Below, in pieces: positions 5,907 to 16,800 of a stretch of 36,268 nucleotides of DNA. Origin of the DNA: an uncultured Christensenellaceae bacterium (GTDB lineage: Bacteria; Bacillota; Clostridia; Christensenellales; UBA3700); assembly GCA_910588015.1 (NCBI GenBank), contig CAJUOK010000015.1, positions 1 to 36,268 of the forward strand, read 5' to 3'. The notes beneath the pieces are model-generated. The model was not told where the DNA came from. It saw only the letters and a program-made list of their open reading frames with translations, and did no database searches. Every line of letters begins with the position of its first letter. Within the stretch, counting starts at the first letter, position 1. Made by a program: the position numbers and the translations under genes.

Positions 5907-8900
5907 ATGAGAAAGACCAAGTTTATTACTATAGCTATTGTAATTTTGGTGTTGGCAACTTTATTGTTGACGACATTGGTTGCTTGTCAGCCCAATAATG
6001 GCAACGAATCCGACAGTGGCAATAACAGTGGCGAAATTCCGAGCGGCGTTAATCCTCCCGATAGCGGAAATGTAACTCCTCCGGACGGCGGATGGGAGCC
6101 GCCACCGGTTGACACGGAGGACCCCGATGAACCAGAGCCGCCACCGATGATGTCTTCGAGCGAGTTTTTCGATAAAATTATCGGTTCTGTCGAAGCTCCC
6201 GATAAGGCGCTCAATATAGATTTGAGCGGCAAAGTCGAGACGGGAGATATGCTGACGACGTTGAGTCTCAAAGGCAATTTCTACGACGACGTTCGCAATG
6301 AGCTTTGTTTTAGCGTTTATCAGCAAAAAAAGACCGAGACTGACGCGCAAAAGCAGTTGGTTTTCGCGATTTACATAATAAGTGATAAGATTTATTTGGA
6401 TATGGCGGACGGTTCTCCGCTCATATATCTTTCGGATTTTGACTTTAACTACGTTTTGCAAATTGTAAAAGGCGCGGGCGAGTTGCTTCCCAATGTGATT
6501 ACCGGAAGCGTAAAAGATATTATCGACCTCGTTGTAATCGTGCTTTTCGGTTCGCCTGAAATCGAAGTTGCGGAAGACGGTTCCCAATCGGTTCTTATGG
6601 AAATCAAGCTCAAGGAGATTTTGGGCGGCGGTATTGCCGATTTGTTGGGCGTACTTCCTATAGATATTCCAATAGACCTTGCGCCGATAATTAATTATTT
6701 AGCTAGCGTATTGCCCGACTACGGTTTGTATATCAAAGCCGACTTTGACAGCGACGGTTTCCTTGATGAAGTAGGCGTTGTCGGTATGGACAAAGATACC
6801 TCCGAAATGCATTTTGATTTCAACGTTTCGTTTGAAATTCGCGACGTTGCCGAGAGCGATATAGGTTTGCCGGACGATATCGGCGATATGGCAATAGCTG
6901 AATTCAGTTTTACGAATATACAGTTTTCTATCGACCTTGTTGCCGAATCGGTAAAAAACGAAGACGGTACGAATAAAAATCTCGACGTAGGAAAGCTTAT
7001 CAACGGTTTCCTCGGCGCTTCGTCAAGCGTAAAAATTCCCGAAGGGCTGCTTTTGATTAACGGCGGAACGGGAATCAGACTTACATTTAAATTAGACTTG
7101 GACCTCAATTACGACAAGTTGCCCGTGGACAACAATAAGGTAGCCATAGAGCTGTTCCTTATCCATCCGGACGGCACTCTTGCAGAACTTCTCCCTCAAT
7201 TAGGTATATATTATACAGAAGGCAGTTTTTATCTCAACACAGACAATATGCTGCCCGATTATCTCAACGGACTCAATCTCAAATTGGACGCAAGTCTCAA
7301 TGACTTGGTAAGTATGCTTGTAGACCTCGTTACCGACGCAATAGACGACGTATTCGGTCTTGACTTCGCTCAATTGCGCAAAAATGAGAGACAAGTCAAC
7401 GACAACGGCACTTTGACTTTGTCAAATATGTCGGCGGTAAAGAAAGTATTGAGCTCTTCCAACGCTCAAGTAGTCGCTTTGGCTGCAGAAGACGACGGAA
7501 GCTTCAAGCTTTCTGCGGGCGTAGGTAATTTTGTCGAAGCAGTCGCAAATCTCTTGGGCTTGGGTAAGAAAGAAGAAAACGGCGTCGTAACGCAAGAACC
7601 CAATATCTTCGTAGACGGTTCTCAAATCAAAGTTGTTGTCAACAACAGATTTTTCCAAGCGCTCGGCGGATTGATAACTCAATTGCAAGGAGTTACGTTG
7701 CCTCCCGAAATAGGCGATATAGTTTTGTCTATCAATACTTCCGAAGTCGGACTTGACAGCGTGTCGGTCAACACCGTTATCAACAATACAACCACGATAG
7801 TAGGCGAAGACAAAAAGACAAGTATCCAAGTCGACCCTGCGCTTTCTATAGGTATTACTATAGGCAAGTTCTTGATAGGCGAAAAAGATACGACTTTGGC
7901 AAGCTATATCGACAGCAGAGTAGATAAAGAAAACACCAATTATCTATCTTCGCTCAACGGCGTTATCGAGCATATGTTGGGCGGTATAAGATTCAGCAGC
8001 GGCTTTACGATGAACTTTGACGCAGGCACTTACGACCTTGCGCCGTTTATAGCAGGTTTCGGCGTTCCCGAAGTGGAAAATTCGCAGATTTTGTGGACGT
8101 TCACAAACGATTTCGTACTTGACGCTTCGCTTAATTTACAGATTGCTCTCAACAGAACGGACACTGCAAAATCTATGATTGTACTTGAATTAAAGACTGA
8201 ATCGGGTATCAGCGTCGGGGACAGTCAAATTATCGAAGCAGGCAAAGTCTTACTGGGTATATACGGATATAATAACAGTATTTATATAGATATATCCAAC
8301 TTTAATATAGCGGGCATAGTCTTGCCTAAATTGAGTTTTTCGCTCAACTTTACCGACCTAGTATATACTTTGTTGGACGACGTTGTAAGCAAATTGCTTA
8401 CGCAAATCAACGTACAGGGCGGCGACCTTAAATTCGAACTCAATTTCAAAGATTTGTTTGGACAGTCGGGCTCGGTCGCTACGAATCCGGAAGACAATCA
8501 ACAGTCGGTATCGACGGGCGGCAATTATGCGCAGGCTTACGCAGTAGACCCAAGCGCCGCTTTGGTATTGCTTTTCAATACCGAACAAATTCTTCCGTCA
8601 ATATCTTTGGCAACTATACTAGCTATTCTCGAAGCGACAAACACCGACATCGGAAGCACTTTGACGGAAGCCCTCAGTCTTATGGAATTGGACCTTTCCG
8701 TCGAAATGGGTAGAAAAGACGGGTTCACCTTTAATATGAGCGGAGAGTTTATTCCCAAGCTTGACGAAAACGGCGAAGGCGTATATTATTACGACGCAAG
8801 CGGAAATAAACTGACAAAGAAAGAAGGACAGATATTCAAACATATCAAATTCAAACCCGAAAACGAAGAAGACGAAAATGCCAACGTAGTATATTATCAT

Positions 8901-11900
8901 TCCAAGAAGTATAATTACGGCAGCAATATGAAAGTAGTCTTTGCCGCAGGAACCGAACAACATAAAGTTATTGTCGGTAATTTGGGAGAGTATAAGTATC
9001 CTATCGAGAATAAAGCCGAGGAATTCGACGGATATAAATCCGACTTAATCCAAGCTATTGTCGACACAGTCGGCAAAGCGTCTGTAAACCTCGATATCGA
9101 TTTACACACTCTTGACAATACTATGAACTTAACTCGCCTTATCAATATGGTTTTGGCGAATATGGGTAAAAAACTTGACCTGCCGATATCGCTTGACCTT
9201 GACGATTGGAACGCGCACGTTCAGCTTGCTCTTGCTTGGGACCTTGATTTGACGAGATTCTCCAACAGCAAGATAATGGTTGAGTTAAGATACGAAGAAA
9301 AAGTAATTTTCGGCGTTTATATCAACCGTAACAGCGTAATTGTTGACCTTACCGGACTGGGATTGTTCAGCGGCGAAATAGTCAATTCGTCCATCGTATC
9401 CAAAGTATTCGGTATGGTAGACGGACTTATAAAGCAAGTCGGAGATTTCGACCTCAACAAGATAATCAACGATTTGCTCAAAAACAACGGTTTGCCGACC
9501 GTCGGTACTAAACCCGAAGGCGGCTCCGACAAACTTGCATTGAGCGACGAGATTGCAAAAGACGGCGACGTAGCGACATTGGGCGAAGGTCTTGAAGTAA
9601 AAGACTTTATAGCTTATCTCACACAGGCAATACACCTCGAGAATACGGCTATCGTAATCAACTTTACGTCGGCGCTTATCAACGGAATGCTCGAAGATTT
9701 GGTAGGACTGAATCTTGGAATTAATTTGGGAGTCAACGGCAATTTGGACCTTTTCGGCGACAGTCTCGATTTGGGAATTACTGTAGAAGACATAACAATG
9801 GACGCTTCGCTCAGTTTGTCGCTTGGTAAAGACGTTATCATACCGATAGACTTCGACGACGTGCCCGACTGGGACGCGTCAAGCGGCACAAGATTTGCCG
9901 AAACTTTGCTCAATACCGTTGACATAGGCTTTACTATCGATTTAGCCAACCACACGGGCGACGTAGTCGACCTCGAAGGTATGGATAAGGATACGGTTGC
10001 CGATAACTACACAATGTATACGAGAGTAATTATCGAGAAGGTGCAGTCTTCTTCCGGTAAAAAGCTCGTTGGAGTAAAAGGTACGCCTACTGTTCCGCAG
10101 GGCTCTTTTGTGGTAACTTTGGCGCATATCAACAAAGCTATGTACAACGACAATCAGTCTTCCGACGCTTCGATGAGACCGTTGGTCTATGTATGGTTAG
10201 ACCATAGAAAGCCTTCGGGACAGCTTGGATTGGCAATATGCAGCGGATTGGTAAACTTTATAGTCGACGTAGGAGAAACCGTAGGTATACAATATATAAA
10301 CCTCGACATTATCGGTATGCTTGGTCCTGTATTCGACGATTTGCTTAAGAGCATAGACGGCGCTTTGGACGGTCTCGGTCAAAATACAAACGGAAATGAA
10401 GGCGGTTCGGCTATGGCGTTGGCGGCAGACTCGACGGCGCAGGAAGACGAGCCCACGGGACTCGACAAAGTGTTTGCCGACCTCGATATTATCAAGTTGT
10501 TGGGCAAAAACGGCATTATGGCAAACTTGAGAGCCAACGGTACGTTTAACCTTACGATAGAATTCGACCCATATCTTATAAACAAACTCATAGACGATAT
10601 TTTGAGTCAAATTTTCTCAAAAGGTACCGGACACGGTTCGATGCTTAATCTTAAGGAAATGGCTCCCGATATGTTTGACCAAGATTATCTCAGTCAGATA
10701 ACTTGGACGAGAGAGAGATACGGCGCTAACGGAAAAGCCAATACTTTCTGGGGCGATTTGAAAGAAGTAGTGCCGCCATTGCTCAAGAGTCTTATATCCG
10801 GTCTCGGATACGGAGGTTTGGTAGGCGCAGTTGATTTATTAGGTCCGTCGCTCGGCGGAGTATATTATCAGGTAAGACAGATAATAAGCGCTTTGGTGCC
10901 GTTTGCCGTATGGAACACGGCGACTTTGGAGGTAAATATAGTCGACGCGACAATATCGAATATACACTTCAGAGGACAGGATAACGGTCAAGATATACAT
11001 ATCGACAACGACCCCAACAAGCCGGTGGCGTATAGCAAGGATGAAGACGCAAGAGGCGGATATAACGGAGAAAACTACTTTACGGAGATATTCATTTACA
11101 ACTCGTCAAAGAGCGTGGGAGAATCTACTGCAGACGGAACCAACAACGGTATCGTGACTTGGGCAGATATTCCCACAAGCATAACCTTTATGCCATATAT
11201 CTATACAGACTTTAACGCAGGCGTTACTGAGATTCTAAAACAGCATTTCACTGGCAAAGAGGCTCTTTATCAGAAAGGTACGAAGATAATGAGAGCAAGC
11301 GTGACTTTCGAAATCGTCGACGGCAGCTTTAAGAATGCTATGAATAAGGATAATCTTGCCGCTATATTGGGTACGGCGGGCAACTACCGTATTATTGCGA
11401 CGGCTAGATTCTCGAGAGGAATCACGCGTACGCTTAATATTGATTTGGAAGCCAGAGATTACGGCGGTGGTCTTGATTATATCGAAGACATCGAGATGCA
11501 CGCATACGACGACTCGTTGCCCGACTTCTTGACCGTACATACCAAGGACGGCAAGTCGAGAAAGATTAATACGGAATATCTGTCGATAAGCAATTGGAGA
11601 CCTAACGAATACAAAGCTCACGACGTTGACGCAAAGGTTGCTTTCCGTAGCGGCGAAGTGTTGGATTTGAAAATACACTACCTCGACAGCAGCGTCGACA
11701 AGATGATAATCGGAGGAGTCGAAGGTAAGAACGTCAACGTCAACCTATACGAATTTGATTTGTTGACGTCCAAGATAGAAGATTTTACGCCGCAGACATT
11801 ATACTTCAAGTACGCCGACGGCAAAGCTGTGGGACTCGACATTCTCAACGGATGGGACGTAGGCAATGCAACGGATAAACTCTTTAACAGACCGCTTGAT

Positions 11901-13811
11901 AAAAACGGCGAATATTCGACTGACGTAACAGGTTGCGAATTCTCTATTACCACATCCATAGCGGCTTATGACGGATGCGCTCCGCAACAAGTCGAGTTGG
12001 TATTCATTGTAAGAACCAAGAAAGTCGAGCAGTTGACTATCAACGGAGAGGTAAATACGATAAGCATAGACCCGTATAAGTTCTTTATGTATATGATAGG
12101 CGAAAGCGAGGAAAATCCATTCCCCGACGTCGTAGAGGCGCAGTATTATGACGCTTATCAAGATTACAAGGGCGTAGACAAGATTGATACCTATAAAGAA
12201 GAGGTAAACGTCACTTGGAAGAACTTGGAGAATATCGTATTCAATTGGAACAACAATAACGACGTTGTCAATAAAGTCGACGTGGTATTGGACAATGCCG
12301 CATATCCCAACGGTTCGTTCGCTTGGGAATTCAAGACGCAAGTTTCGGTATTGCGTAACGAGGTTGAAGCAATTTATTTTGACGAAGAATTGACGCAAGC
12401 TACTTTGTTTATCGACCCGTTCCAATATCTTATCAACGGCAAGGGAACCAAAAACTTCCCCGACCACGCATACGTTCAGTTCACCAACGGCGCGGTATAT
12501 TATATGCCTATAGCTTGGATGGGACTGGAAGACTTCGTCATCGACCCCAACCGTCCCGCTCAGTTCAGACAGTTTGAAGTAGCGATTGGTTTTGACCCCG
12601 AAGTTTACAACAACAGCGGAGATATTGTCGATTATACTCGTATCAACGGCACGCTTTTGCAGCATATGTTTGTCAATGTGCAAGTTGAAAACAGAGTGCC
12701 AAAGGGTATAGAACTCCAAGGTAGCGAACTTGTCGGCGGAACGTATTATATCGACCCAATCAACGTGCTGTATTACGGAAGCTCTCCGTTCCCTGACACT
12801 ATCACAGTCAGATATATGAGCGGAAAAACTTCGGTCATAGAAGTAAGAGACGAACTTTGGATAAGAGATTTCGCGATTACGATGAAGGGAGCAAAGGGAC
12901 TTAAAGCTTCTGTCAATTTGGGCAGCTATGCGTTTGATTTCAACGTCGAGATAATCGACAGAAGCAATCTCAAGCCCGAAGTAGACACGATTGAAGTCGA
13001 CCCATACGTCTATACTACCGACGAGAAGGGCAACAGAATTTACAATAACTTTGCCGACAATATGAATTTGTATCAAAAGGTCGGCACGATAAATACGGAG
13101 ACTTTTGAGGTCGAAGGAAGAAAGCAGGCTACCTACGGTACGCCCGAAGACGGCAAAACGTTCTTGAAATATGTGTTAACTTATATCAAAGACGGAGAGA
13201 CTCTCACTTATAGCGAAAAGGAGTTGGATTATATAAGAGACTTCTTGAGTTCCAATACCGATATAGAGATACTGTCTGCCGAAGTATTCGAATATTTCAA
13301 CGTGCCTATCGCTTGGGACCTTACGGAAATTAATTACGTTGTTGCCGATATATATACCGTAAAGGCTATCGTTCAGGCAATTGACGCTAAATATAATAAA
13401 GAATATAAGATAAAAGTCGACGTGAAGGCAAAGAAGGTAGTGGAAGTTGTAGGCGGAGTTCAATACGTTATGGTCGGAGGCACCAACTTGAGCGAAACCG
13501 CAAAATTGACTCAAAAACTTACCTTTACAAAGTTGATACTGTTTGACGACGGCACAAGCGGCAGCTATGAAGTAACGCTTGACCTCACCAAGTTCTCTTA
13601 CGACAAAACGACGTCGGCTACGCTCAGATGGAGCTCCGACAGCAACGGAAATCTTATAATTACCGATTTGCGTAAGAATATAGGCAATGTGATTAAAACT
13701 GACGAGGAAGTGGCAGATTGCGCAATGGACATAGAAGTTACCGTTTGCAGCGGCGATATCGCTCAAAAGAGCACGATGAAAGTTCACGTTCTCGATAATC
13801 AGGTGGGTTGA
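5907..13811 (+). CDS. Giant repetitive surface lipoprotein (2634 residues)
   Basis: No named family was recognised. The signal peptide ends in LVAC|Q (Cys27), so the protein should be lipid-anchored outside the membrane. Residues 28-83 are a Gly/Pro/Asp linker. Residues ~85-1600 contain repeated beta-rich modules marked by a GIY-x4-S-x-Y-(I/L) strand pair, with the Ile/Val of that motif at about 155, 434, 785 and 1137, giving a period near 351 residues. Hydrophobic and polar residues alternate along the strands and amphipathic helices intervene. Residues ~1860-2400 hold Ig-like repeats marked by IDPY and FPD-x-V (at about 2054, 2169, 2282 and 2364). No C-terminal anchor is seen. AGAGAGGG precedes the ATG. 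The next gene starts 13 bases downstream, so an operon is likely. Function unknown: adhesion, or lipid or polymer binding, are possible. Confidence 0.9.
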   Translation: MRKTKFITIAIVILVLATLLLTTLVACQPNNGNESDSGNNSGEIPSGVNPPDSGNVTPPDGGWEPPPVDTEDPDEPEPPPMMSSSEFFDKIIGSVEAPDKALNIDLSGKVETGDMLTTLSLKGNFYDDVRNELCFSVYQQKKTETDAQKQLVFAIYIISDKIYLDMADGSPLIYLSDFDFNYVLQIVKGAGELLPNVITGSVKDIIDLVVIVLFGSPEIEVAEDGSQSVLMEIKLKEILGGGIADLLGVLPIDIPIDLAPIINYLASVLPDYGLYIKADFDSDGFLDEVGVVGMDKDTSEMHFDFNVSFEIRDVAESDIGLPDDIGDMAIAEFSFTNIQFSIDLVAESVKNEDGTNKNLDVGKLINGFLGASSSVKIPEGLLLINGGTGIRLTFKLDLDLNYDKLPVDNNKVAIELFLIHPDGTLAELLPQLGIYYTEGSFYLNTDNMLPDYLNGLNLKLDASLNDLVSMLVDLVTDAIDDVFGLDFAQLRKNERQVNDNGTLTLSNMSAVKKVLSSSNAQVVALAAEDDGSFKLSAGVGNFVEAVANLLGLGKKEENGVVTQEPNIFVDGSQIKVVVNNRFFQALGGLITQLQGVTLPPEIGDIVLSINTSEVGLDSVSVNTVINNTTTIVGEDKKTSIQVDPALSIGITIGKFLIGEKDTTLASYIDSRVDKENTNYLSSLNGVIEHMLGGIRFSSGFTMNFDAGTYDLAPFIAGFGVPEVENSQILWTFTNDFVLDASLNLQIALNRTDTAKSMIVLELKTESGISVGDSQIIEAGKVLLGIYGYNNSIYIDISNFNIAGIVLPKLSFSLNFTDLVYTLLDDVVSKLLTQINVQGGDLKFELNFKDLFGQSGSVATNPEDNQQSVSTGGNYAQAYAVDPSAALVLLFNTEQILPSISLATILAILEATNTDIGSTLTEALSLMELDLSVEMGRKDGFTFNMSGEFIPKLDENGEGVYYYDASGNKLTKKEGQIFKHIKFKPENEEDENANVVYYHSKKYNYGSNMKVVFAAGTEQHKVIVGNLGEYKYPIENKAEEFDGYKSDLIQAIVDTVGKASVNLDIDLHTLDNTMNLTRLINMVLANMGKKLDLPISLDLDDWNAHVQLALAWDLDLTRFSNSKIMVELRYEEKVIFGVYINRNSVIVDLTGLGLFSGEIVNSSIVSKVFGMVDGLIKQVGDFDLNKIINDLLKNNGLPTVGTKPEGGSDKLALSDEIAKDGDVATLGEGLEVKDFIAYLTQAIHLENTAIVINFTSALINGMLEDLVGLNLGINLGVNGNLDLFGDSLDLGITVEDITMDASLSLSLGKDVIIPIDFDDVPDWDASSGTRFAETLLNTVDIGFTIDLANHTGDVVDLEGMDKDTVADNYTMYTRVIIEKVQSSSGKKLVGVKGTPTVPQGSFVVTLAHINKAMYNDNQSSDASMRPLVYVWLDHRKPSGQLGLAICSGLVNFIVDVGETVGIQYINLDIIGMLGPVFDDLLKSIDGALDGLGQNTNGNEGGSAMALAADSTAQEDEPTGLDKVFADLDIIKLLGKNGIMANLRANGTFNLTIEFDPYLINKLIDDILSQIFSKGTGHGSMLNLKEMAPDMFDQDYLSQITWTRERYGANGKANTFWGDLKEVVPPLLKSLISGLGYGGLVGAVDLLGPSLGGVYYQVRQIISALVPFAVWNTATLEVNIVDATISNIHFRGQDNGQDIHIDNDPNKPVAYSKDEDARGGYNGENYFTEIFIYNSSKSVGESTADGTNNGIVTWADIPTSITFMPYIYTDFNAGVTEILKQHFTGKEALYQKGTKIMRASVTFEIVDGSFKNAMNKDNLAAILGTAGNYRIIATARFSRGITRTLNIDLEARDYGGGLDYIEDIEMHAYDDSLPDFLTVHTKDGKSRKINTEYLSISNWRPNEYKAHDVDAKVAFRSGEVLDLKIHYLDSSVDKMIIGGVEGKNVNVNLYEFDLLTSKIEDFTPQTLYFKYADGKAVGLDILNGWDVGNATDKLFNRPLDKNGEYSTDVTGCEFSITTSIAAYDGCAPQQVELVFIVRTKKVEQLTINGEVNTISIDPYKFFMYMIGESEENPFPDVVEAQYYDAYQDYKGVDKIDTYKEEVNVTWKNLENIVFNWNNNNDVVNKVDVVLDNAAYPNGSFAWEFKTQVSVLRNEVEAIYFDEELTQATLFIDPFQYLINGKGTKNFPDHAYVQFTNGAVYYMPIAWMGLEDFVIDPNRPAQFRQFEVAIGFDPEVYNNSGDIVDYTRINGTLLQHMFVNVQVENRVPKGIELQGSELVGGTYYIDPINVLYYGSSPFPDTITVRYMSGKTSVIEVRDELWIRDFAITMKGAKGLKASVNLGSYAFDFNVEIIDRSNLKPEVDTIEVDPYVYTTDEKGNRIYNNFADNMNLYQKVGTINTETFEVEGRKQATYGTPEDGKTFLKYVLTYIKDGETLTYSEKELDYIRDFLSSNTDIEILSAEVFEYFNVPIAWDLTEINYVVADIYTVKAIVQAIDAKYNKEYKIKVDVKAKKVVEVVGGVQYVMVGGTNLSETAKLTQKLTFTKLILFDDGTSGSYEVTLDLTKFSYDKTTSATLRWSSDSNGNLIITDLRKNIGNVIKTDEEVADCAMDIEVTVCSGDIAQKSTMKVHVLDNQVG

Positions 13812-13824
13812 CGGGGGATAAAAT

Positions 13825-16800
13825 ATGAGATTAAAAACTGTAAAAAAGCTAAGTTTGATTTCGGCTATAGTCATAGTAATTGCTTTGGCATTGTCTTTGG
13901 CTATGGTCGCCGTAATGCGAGCGCCTAATAACGAGGCGCACGCCGCGGCGGGAGACGTATATTTCTCCGAATATAAAGGAAATAACGGAACGCTCGAAGG
14001 CGTTCCCGACGGACATTATACCGCCGAACAGGTTGCTCAAAAATATAACGTCGGACAAAGCTTTTTGTTGGCTATCGACAATGGCGCGACCTTGTATAAT
14101 TTCCTCAACGGAGCATACGAAACCTGTCCCGTAGGCTATTTGACAGCCGACGTGGGTATTTCTTACAACACGGTCAAAGACGGTCACTATAAAATAGACC
14201 AAAACAGCTCCAACGCTATTTTTGACAGAGTATTGGAGGGCAACGGCTATACTGTAAGTATTTACGGCGGAGCCGGTTATGCAAATTCAACTGAAGAAAT
14301 CAGAGACGACCAAGATTATAGAAAAACAAGACGAAACAATCTTGATAAATACGGCAACGCCAACGCCGAAATTTGGTATGAGTATACCGGTTTTTTGGTG
14401 GCGCAGAACTACGGTACAATAGCCAACTTGACCATTGAGTATTCGTCGCCGCATACAACGATAACGGCTGACAAAGGCGTCACTAACGGAACAGGTCCTT
14501 TGGGATTGAGCACTTCCAATAGAATTATGTCTAGCAGAGAAGGAACGTTTGTTGCGGGAATAGTTGCCGGTCTCAACGGCTACAATGGCAAAATAGATAA
14601 TATCAGACTCAATGTTCACAATGCTTTTACTGCTATAAAAAAGGCATCCAATAATACAGGATACTATAATGAAAATTCCTCATATTCGGGGGGTATTGCA
14701 GGTAGAGCAGAGGAAAACAGTAAAATTAACAACTGTTGGATTGATATCATAAACGGCGGTATATTTGCAGGTACGGAAGGAAAACCTGCTGCTTGGGGAA
14801 GTTTGGACGACCATTTTGCTATGGCAATAGCGGGCGGATTTGTAGGAAATATAGATTCGGGTAACGCAGAAGTCACTTATTGCGCTCTTACGGGCGTCGG
14901 ACAGGTAAAGGCATTTGCCAACAGAGCGTCGGCTGAGGATAGGTTTAAAGCTTATGCGGGCGGAATAATAGGCGGATGCGTCCAGATGGTTGGAAATGAT
15001 AAATGGGAGTGTAAGTCTGTTGCAGACTGCAATTCCGGAGTATCCGTCAATGCGGGACAGATAAGAGGCGCTATATCTTCTTGGCAAGGCTCAACTTACG
15101 ATAATTTCAACAATTCTCCTCAAACGGTTGCCGGTATGCTATTCGGCGCAGTTGGTACGGACGACGTAGTAACAAGTATCTCATTGCTCTATAATCTCGA
15201 CGCATATGCTTTGCGTTTTCCGACTTACGTCAGACCGCAAGCGGAAGACGGCAAATACACGTTGGATAAATCGGGTAACGTCAAGGATTGGAGTGAGATT
15301 AACGCTACCACCGACGGCGGCAAAATCACCGTAAAATTCGACGTTGACAATGTGCTATACGACATAAGAGTGCATATAGTTGCAGACGGACACGACGAAT
15401 TTGTGGCAAGCGGCGCTATGGATAAAGTCGTTTTGGGCGGCAAGGAAAGAGTATATCAATACAAAATGAATAACGGCGAGGGCGGCGGATTTATTTGGTC
15501 GGGAAATATCGTGACTACAAACGATTCGTCAAATCATATCAATTTGCTCCTCGATGACCCGATATATGCGGAAATTTATCTAATAAAATCTACGAATACA
15601 GGTAAATATACATATGAATTCGGTCAAATGGGCGCTTTGTCGTACGTTGACACCAACGGAGTCGACGGAAAGCTCGTAAAGCCTTATACAGGTTCAGGCG
15701 CTCCGCTAAAACTTCCTACGGTAGTAATGACAAGCAATAGTGCGTTTGACACAAGCGTATTTGCCAACGAAAGCCTTTGGCAGATATCAAGAGACAGCGC
15801 GTCGGGTATAAGCCTGTCGCAGACTTATATGCCGGGAACTTATAAAATGAAGCTCGAGACTAAGTTGGGAGAGAGAGTATACGGCTATTATAATGCCGAA
15901 AATAGAATTCTCGCTTGGCAACCCAAGCAGGATTATCTGTTTACTATATTGCAAGGAAATCTCAGTTTCGGCGCGGGAACCACGTCTACCGACGGATGGC
16001 AGACAGAAGTTACGTTTGAATTGAAAATGAGCGGCGCAAACGACTTTGATACCATAGAGTTCCAACGCAACGGAGCGTTTCCGAGCGATTCTGCGGAAGG
16101 CTTTGATTACAGAGACGGCAGCGCTTTCTATACGGTATCCGCGGGTACGGGTAAGAACGGAACGGCTTATACTTTCTATGCCTATAAGAGAGACGCGGTG
16201 TCGGGTAACAACGTAGTCGTAGCAGTAAGCGAAAGCAGGACTGTCAGAATAGATTTGGACGGTCCCGAAGCAACCGAAGTAGAGTATTATATGGTAGTCG
16301 ACGGGGAGGAACAACTTCTTTCCGAAGAGGATATGGAAAATATCCAAAAGAATTGGACCAAAAATCAAATCATCGCCAAATTCTTTGTTACCGACAACGA
16401 TAAGTCGGGCATAGATATCGCGGCGAGAGGTAATTATATAACCGAAACGGTGCTTAATTCAAAAGGCGATAGAAACGTTGTCGTGCAGGTAAACGATTCT
16501 TTGCCTAAAGATTTGGTCTACGTCGACGCAAAAGGTAATTCCACGACCGTGCGCGTACAGGCTAACGTGGACAGAGTGCAAGGAAGACTTTCAATAGGCG
16601 GCGATTCATACAGACCGGAAGGAAGATTTAACTATAGCACCAAAAACGTAATAGTGCGTTATAACGCAACGTTCGGAACTTCGGGATGGAAACTGTGTTA
16701 CAGTTATCAAAGAGACGCGCAAGGCAACGATATTTGGGTGGAATGTCCCGATTTGATGACCGACAGCGGCGCAATCAAACAATTTACCATAGATTGGAAT

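Noticed and set aside
11799..13076. Long open frames on the minus strand opposite the giant genes (for example 425 codons here and 476 codons at 22606-24036)
   Set aside because: They mirror strongly coding plus-strand genes, lack ribosome sites and consist of low-complexity shadow sequence. Codon bias (many GAC/AAC/GTC codons) explains the open frame.
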